NCBI GenBank assembly: GCA_009786175.1
Contig: WQTQ01000109.1
Location: 1 to 8,078, forward strand
Source: Bacillota bacterium
GTDB lineage: Bacteria; Bacillota_A; Clostridia; Lachnospirales; WQUN01
Direction of reading: 5' to 3'
Length of the DNA: 8,078 nucleotides
Part shown: piece after piece, positions 1-5,300 of the stretch
Numbering within the stretch: the stretch's first letter is position 1
Layout of the letters: every line of letters starts with the position of its first letter
Notes under the pieces: model-generated
What the model was told of the DNA's origin: nothing
The model's database searches: none
Seen by the model: the letters and a program-made list of their open reading frames with translations, nothing else
Program-made: the position numbers and the translations under genes

Positions 1-2226
1 AAAGAAATTACGGAAAACACCCCCAACTTGCCATACCGTGAAACCCCGCTGGAAGGGGAAAAAGCATCTGTCCAACTGTTGGATGTATGCTTGGGCAAGG
101 CTACACTGGAAAATTTTATCGCCCAAATGACAATTGACGAATTGGCTGAACTTTGCCGTGGCGGCGGCCCAATGGGACACCCGGCGGGCAACCCGGGTAA
201 CGCGGCTGTATTCGCGGGACACAACCAACGCTTGCGGGAGTTTTTTGGCATACCTGCGGTGTCTACAAATGATGGGCCTTCCGGCCTTCGTATAAGCGGC
301 ATGGCCACCCTTTGCCCAATAGGTACGGCTTTGGCATGTACCTGGAACGACGAATTGGTAGAAGACCTTTACGCAGGTATTGGCCGGGAAATGCTTCGCA
401 ACGGTGTGGATTTGCTGCTTGCACCGGGGCTTAACCTGCAACGGAACCCGTTAAATGGGCGTAACTTCGAGTATTTTTCCGAAGACCCGCTGCTTAACGG
501 AAACATGGCGGCAAGTATGTGCCGCGGTATTCAAAGCGAGGGTGTTGCGCCCACGCCCAAACATTTTGTGGCCAACAACCAGGAAACTAACCGCGCCCGC
601 GGGGACTCCCGTGTTTCCGAACGGGCACTGCGGGAGTTATACTTGCGTGGTTTTGAAAATATCGTAAAAACCGCGGGTGTGCCCACCCTAATGTCTTCTT
701 ACAATATGGTAAATGGCGTATGGTGCCCGTATTCCTTCCAGTTGCAGCACCGTATTTTGCGTCGGCAATGGGGTTTTGACGGCCTTGTAATGACAGATTG
801 GTGGATTAAGCGGGATGACGAGACAACCAACGCCTTCTACGACCCGGATTTTGACCCGGGCAGCGGCGAAGCCCGCCTTGGGGGCAACGCTTACCGTGTA
901 CGGGGCCGTGTAGACCTTCTTATGCCGGGCGACCAATGGCTGGGCAAAATCCCATCCTGGAACCCAACTGACAGGGAGTATGACTGGACGGAAACAAACC
1001 CGGCAACGGCGGTGCGGGCAGGCCTTTTGGAAATTGGCGAAATTCAACTTGTGGCAAAAAATGTGCTGAAATTTGCTATGCAATCCGCAAGGTTTAGGAT
1101 TGATAACGGCCTGGAATTGCACGATTACGGCAAACCTGCAAAAATGTTCGAGGTAACCTGTCCAAGCCAACACATGCCAAAGCTTGACATGATTTACTTG
1201 GACGGCAAACCTCTGCCAAACTTTGACCCTGACACACCGGAATACGTTTTATTCGCAAGGTCCTTTGACAGCTTGCCGGAAGTTACGATAAAAGTGGCGG
1301 ACGCTTTGAAAATTAACATACAGCAAGCTACAAGTAACAAGCCCGCCGCTGCAATAAGCCTGCAATCGGCTGACGGCGGCTATGCAATATATCGTGTGTA
1401 CTGGGACAACCGTTCCGGCATGGTCCCTCATGCGGCCAATCCTGTTTTCGCCCGCCCTGTGGACATAATCGTAAACGGCAAAAGCATCCCCAATTTCCAC
1501 TGGCGTATCCCATCGTATACAATTTTGGTAAGCGATACGGAAAATGCTATGGTTGCCGCCGTAACCCCGGAAAATGTAAGCTGCACTATTACCAGAAAGG
1601 GCGACGGGTTTATTGTCCGCGCGGAAAGCGATCACCAGGCCATGGAGTACCGTGTAAAAATTACAACGGATCCGGCCCAAGCAAAACTCCCGCCATTAGA
1701 GTTTTATTCATGGATAAAACCGCCCCATGAGCATGACGATGTTGTAATTCCGGTGGTAAATATGGCAAAAGGCGAAGCAACCCGTGTAATGGCTGCAGCG
1801 GACAGGTTTTACTCTTCCCATCCGAACCAAGGGTATATGCTGCAGGTAACCCAGCCCACAACAGATCCGCTAACCCCCGAGGGCCGTCATGTTTCTTGGC
1901 TGGAAGCCGGAAGGTATGTACTTTACAACCTGAATGTTGCAGAAGAAGGCTGGTACAATGTACGCGCCAGGTATGCTTCCGGGACAAGCGGCGCGGCGCA
2001 GCTCTCGCTAGACTTGCTGCTTGATACGGCAGATGTTGCCGCTGCCGGGTTTAAGCTTAACCCAACCGGCGGCTGGGGCGAGCATGATAAAGATAAACCG
2101 GAAGATTGGGTGTGGTCAGATACTCAGCAAATTTATCTTGCCAAAGGGCCTCAAAAGTTAACTGTGCTTTCCGGCGGTGGGTTTAACTTAAATTTTTTGG
2201 AGTTTGTGCCTGTAACTGTACAATAA
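1..2226 (+). CDS. GH3 beta-glycosidase, reversed domain order, with C-terminal CBM6 (5' partial)
   Basis: Probably hydrolyses terminal beta-linked sugars such as beta-glucosides or beta-xylosides. The frame is open from base 1, and the TTG at 28 lies inside it without a convincing ribosome site, so the true start is upstream. Residues below count from that TTG. The catalytic barrel spans about 25-360. It shows DGPSG, NGRNFEYFSEDP (N146 onward), KHF (K178, H179), VSERALRELY, and GFDGLVMTDWW, where Asp257 fits the family nucleophile. In known Ruminococcus albus and Butyrivibrio GH3 enzymes of this subtype the domain carrying the acid/base lies N-terminal to the barrel. No such domain follows here, so it should be upstream. 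After the barrel come two related beta-sandwich modules (about 389-459 and 480-545) and a CBM6-like module (about 586-731) with VSWLEAGRYVLYNLNV, Trp624 and a terminal GGFNLNFLEF motif. Stop is TAA at 2224. Whether it is secreted cannot be seen. Family assignment is firm; substrate is not. Confidence 0.93.
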   Translation, partial: KEITENTPNLPYRETPLEGEKASVQLLDVCLGKATLENFIAQMTIDELAELCRGGGPMGHPAGNPGNAAVFAGHNQRLREFFGIPAVSTNDGPSGLRISGMATLCPIGTALACTWNDELVEDLYAGIGREMLRNGVDLLLAPGLNLQRNPLNGRNFEYFSEDPLLNGNMAASMCRGIQSEGVAPTPKHFVANNQETNRARGDSRVSERALRELYLRGFENIVKTAGVPTLMSSYNMVNGVWCPYSFQLQHRILRRQWGFDGLVMTDWWIKRDDETTNAFYDPDFDPGSGEARLGGNAYRVRGRVDLLMPGDQWLGKIPSWNPTDREYDWTETNPATAVRAGLLEIGEIQLVAKNVLKFAMQSARFRIDNGLELHDYGKPAKMFEVTCPSQHMPKLDMIYLDGKPLPNFDPDTPEYVLFARSFDSLPEVTIKVADALKINIQQATSNKPAAAISLQSADGGYAIYRVYWDNRSGMVPHAANPVFARPVDIIVNGKSIPNFHWRIPSYTILVSDTENAMVAAVTPENVSCTITRKGDGFIVRAESDHQAMEYRVKITTDPAQAKLPPLEFYSWIKPPHEHDDVVIPVVNMAKGEATRVMAAADRFYSSHPNQGYMLQVTQPTTDPLTPEGRHVSWLEAGRYVLYNLNVAEEGWYNVRARYASGTSGAAQLSLDLLLDTADVAAAGFKLNPTGGWGEHDKDKPEDWVWSDTQQIYLAKGPQKLTVLSGGGFNLNFLEFVPVTVQ
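1192..1662 (+). other. Duplicated Ig/cadherin-like module within the GH3 protein
   Basis: Two similar protein segments lie side by side between the barrel and the CBM6. The first (1192-1404) begins IYLDGKPLPNFDP and ends near YRVYW. The second (1465-1662) begins IIVNGKSIPNFHW and ends near YRVKI. Both share the I-x-V/L-D/N-G-K-x-L/I-P-N-F pattern, then a P-x-Y step and a run of alternating hydrophobic residues, as in small beta-sandwich linker modules of Firmicute glycosidases. The DNA of the two copies has clearly diverged, so the duplication is old. The role is probably spacing the CBM6 from the catalytic barrel. The exact family name is uncertain. Confidence 0.6.
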
Positions 2227-2232
2227 AAAGAT

Positions 2233-2240
2233 AAGGAGAG
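2233..2240 (+). promoter_or_regulatory. Ribosome binding site of the PL11 gene
   Basis: AAGGAGAG lies six bases before the ATG at 2247 and is a near-perfect Shine-Dalgarno sequence. It fixes the start of the second gene, and that start is followed directly by a signal peptide. The 20-base spacer after the GH3 stop codon has no stem-loop or poly-T and no room for a promoter, which supports co-transcription with the gene before it. Confidence 0.9.
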
Positions 2241-2246
2241 TGTTAC

Positions 2247-2339
2247 ATGACTAGAAAAACAAGCAGAGCAACGGCATTTGTACTTTCGTTTCTGATGGTA
2301 TTTTCGGTTCTTTTTACCGGTGTACCGCTAATGGCGGCA
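2247..2339 (+). other. Signal peptide of the PL11 protein
   Basis: Residues 1-31 have the three classic parts. The n-region is basic (MTRKTSR), the hydrophobic core runs about 10-26 (AFVLSFLMVFSVLFTGV), and the c-region ends PLMAA before EAEEW. Cleavage by signal peptidase I is most likely after Ala31, with Ala33 as an alternative. There is no lipobox cysteine, so a lipoprotein is unlikely. Confidence 0.88.
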
Positions 2340-5300
2340 GAAGCGGAGGAATGGGATGTAATTATGGAGTTTTCTACCGACTTCCGCGAGCCATGGGCAA
2401 TGCCCGGGGCGTGGATCCCGATGCAGGGATGGGTTGGTAACGGCGGTGGCGGCGATAACATGAGTTTGGCTGCTGGTGCTAATATCCTTGGTGATGCTGC
2501 TTTCAGAGAACGGGTATTGCAATATAATGCAACCGCCTCGCCTAGGGGCGGGCAGGCAAACCTGCATGTTCCAATCGAAAGTAATTACAGAATTGATATG
2601 TCGTTTGAGTGGTTCCCGGGTATACCTGCAGGTACAGGTGCCACGGCCTACGGCAAACTGTCAATTAACGACAGTCATGCCGGTGGCTTTTCCAACTCCG
2701 GCGGAATTCAGGCGAACCAGTTTATTAATTTTATGAGTTCTAACTGGTCTGAAGATGTTGCCAATAACAGAGGGCTTACATTTGTAATAGGCAATGTCCT
2801 TGACTCTGTTGCGTTTCGTGGCGGCGTTGGTACAGGTGCTGCCGGCGGAACTATGCCGCTTGCGCTTAACCATGTTATAGATGAGGCAGGCCATCCGGAA
2901 TACGGTCAGTTGGTGGTTGGGGAAAGACATGCATTTGGTACCAATTCTCACCGTGGGCAATGGCTAACAATTAATCTGTCTCTGGATTTTGTGAATCAGA
3001 AAATTACCGTACACGTTGTGGTATCAGAAACAGGTGAAGTGCTTGTTGACAATGAAGTTCATCCGTTTGCACACCAAACAGATGAAACAGGGCCGTTCGC
3101 CCACTGGAATTCTGACGGTTCCAGCGGATTCTGGACTCATCATCCATCCGGGAACCCAACGACTGTCACCCGTATGGGGCAATTGGGCGGCGGTGCCGTA
3201 ACATGGAACCGTCAAATTGCCGGTTTCCGCTTCCAAAATGCCGGGCATTGGCGCACACAAATTGATAATATGAGCATACAAGGGCTTGTTCCTTATGTGC
3301 CGCCGGTATTGGTTGCAGCAACCAATATGAACGCCGCACAGGGTACATTCGATTTGGAGATTGCTCCTTACAGTGTTCCGGCAGGGGCTACGCTTAACCA
3401 TATTAATATTTTTGCAACTACAACTGCTGACGGTGTAACCGGTTTGGATACTCTTGTTGCAACAGTTCCCGGTGCGGGCACGCATACCATTTCGGTCCCC
3501 CGCGGCAATGCAACACATGTTATTACCGCAGAAGCAGTGGTTAACGGTTCCCCGACAAACCGCAGTAATGCTCTTACTGTGGTTCATGAAGGGGTATTGC
3601 TGCCCAGGCCGCTTACAGTAACAGACTTGATTATTACTGCACAGCAAGGGCAAATGAATCTGACGTGGACACCTGTTGCCAATGCAGATGAATACATCAT
3701 TTATCGTGCATTTTTCCAAAATGGTCCGTTCGAAAGAGTTGGTGTTGTTACCGGTGAAACCGTGTTTACGGATAATCACCCGAGGCATACCAACAACTTC
3801 CATTCATTCTTCAAAATTGAAGCAATCGGTGACGCAGGGTCCGGCGGGTTGTCCCGGGTGTTTGCGTCAACCCTTAGCGGATATATTCCTCAAGCCAGAA
3901 TAGACGGCTTATTGGACCGCGCATTGGTTGGTATTTACTTGGGCGGCGACAGAGGCGCGGAAACATTGGTTTCGGCTGCAGGCCCCAACGGCGAAACACT
4001 GACAAGCGGTGTATATCTAAGCTGGCGTTGGTTCAATGCCGATTTTGGCCATAATACTACATTTACGCTTTACAGAAATGGCGTACCAATATATACGGGC
4101 CTTACAGTGACAAACCTGGTAGACCCGGCAGGCGGTCCGTTCGATGTGTACAGAATAGTGGGCAGCTCGGATGCAGCCCAAAACCTTACTTCGCCGGGCA
4201 TACGTGTATGGAATAACTTTTTCTTAGACCTGCAGCTATACCAGCCGCCTATGCAAATTATGCAAAACGGCCAAAGAGTACACTATATTCCCAATGACAT
4301 AATCGTGGGAGACCTTACCGGCAGCGGTACATTAGATATGGTTGTAAAATGGTTCCCAAACAACGCACGGGATGCTTCTGTAAACGGTCAAACAGGCTCT
4401 GCGGTATTTGATGCCTACACCGTAGACTGGAATACAGGTGAAACCATACTATTGTGGCGTGTTGACTTGGGCTGGAACATGCGCGCAAGCAGCCACTATC
4501 AAATGTTTGGTTTGGCAGACTTTAGAGGTATAGGCCGTTCCGATGTTATGATGAACGCACCTACCAGTGCAAGGTTTTTCCGTAGTACCGACGGCACAGA
4601 TCAAGGCTTGGTTGAACTTAATTACCGCGTAGGCAACGGAAATATTAATGCCAACCCGACTACTGCAGGCTGCGGAGCTTCACACATTATAGCTATTGAC
4701 GGTACAACAGGTTCCCTTATCGGTGCCGCAGACCGTCCCACTCCGGCATCGGCGCATCAACGTTCTACAGCCGCAGTAGGCTATGTCAGAGGCCATGATC
4801 AGCGTCCGTCATTTATAACAGGCGGGCAATACGGTGCTTTAGATATTCGTGAATGGCGTATTACTGGTGATGCCCCTGACTGGCAAGTTGTTATGGGCTG
4901 GAGTGGCCCTGCCGGCGGAGGAAACGCCAACCATAATATGCATACGGCAGACATCCATGGTTTAGGGTTTGATTCTATCCTAATGGGTGCAGCCGTTATC
5001 GTGCCAAACAGCATTAATGAGGATGCTTTTGGTTCGGCTGCGGTTGCCGGTGCTACAGGAATGAGAGTACTCAATAATGTAGGCGTTCATGGTAATGCCT
5101 CTCAATTTGGCCATTTTATTTCCGAAGAAGTAATGTTCGAGATGATGAGTGAATCCGGTCAGCTTCCGGAAGGTGTAACATCAGCAGACGATTTGCGCTT
5201 GCCAAACAACCACCCGCGTCAAGTTATAGCGTATGGTCAGGAAGGTCAGATGCAGCCTAACAGGCCAAGTTTTATAGTTCGTGATGTATTATCCGGTGCC

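Noticed and set aside
28..30. TTG as the real start of the GH3 gene
   Set aside because: The frame is open upstream to base 1, no Shine-Dalgarno sequence precedes it, and the reversed-order GH3 family has an essential domain before this point.
688..1173. Antisense open frame of 161 codons
   Set aside because: It is opposite the conserved GH3 barrel, whose sense frame carries all the catalytic motifs.
2227..2246. Possible terminator or promoter between the two genes
   Set aside because: The spacer is only 20 bases, is mostly a ribosome binding site, and has no inverted repeat or T-run.
2476..2736. Same-strand 86-codon frame overlapping the PL11 gene
   Set aside because: It is out of frame with the continuous secreted-protein frame, has no recognisable motif, and is explained as a shadow.
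3024..3803. Antisense open frame of 259 codons
   Set aside because: It lies wholly inside the PL11 gene on the opposite strand. Its translation is Cys/Arg/Asn-rich without domain character and no ribosome site was evident, so it is a shadow of the coding frame.
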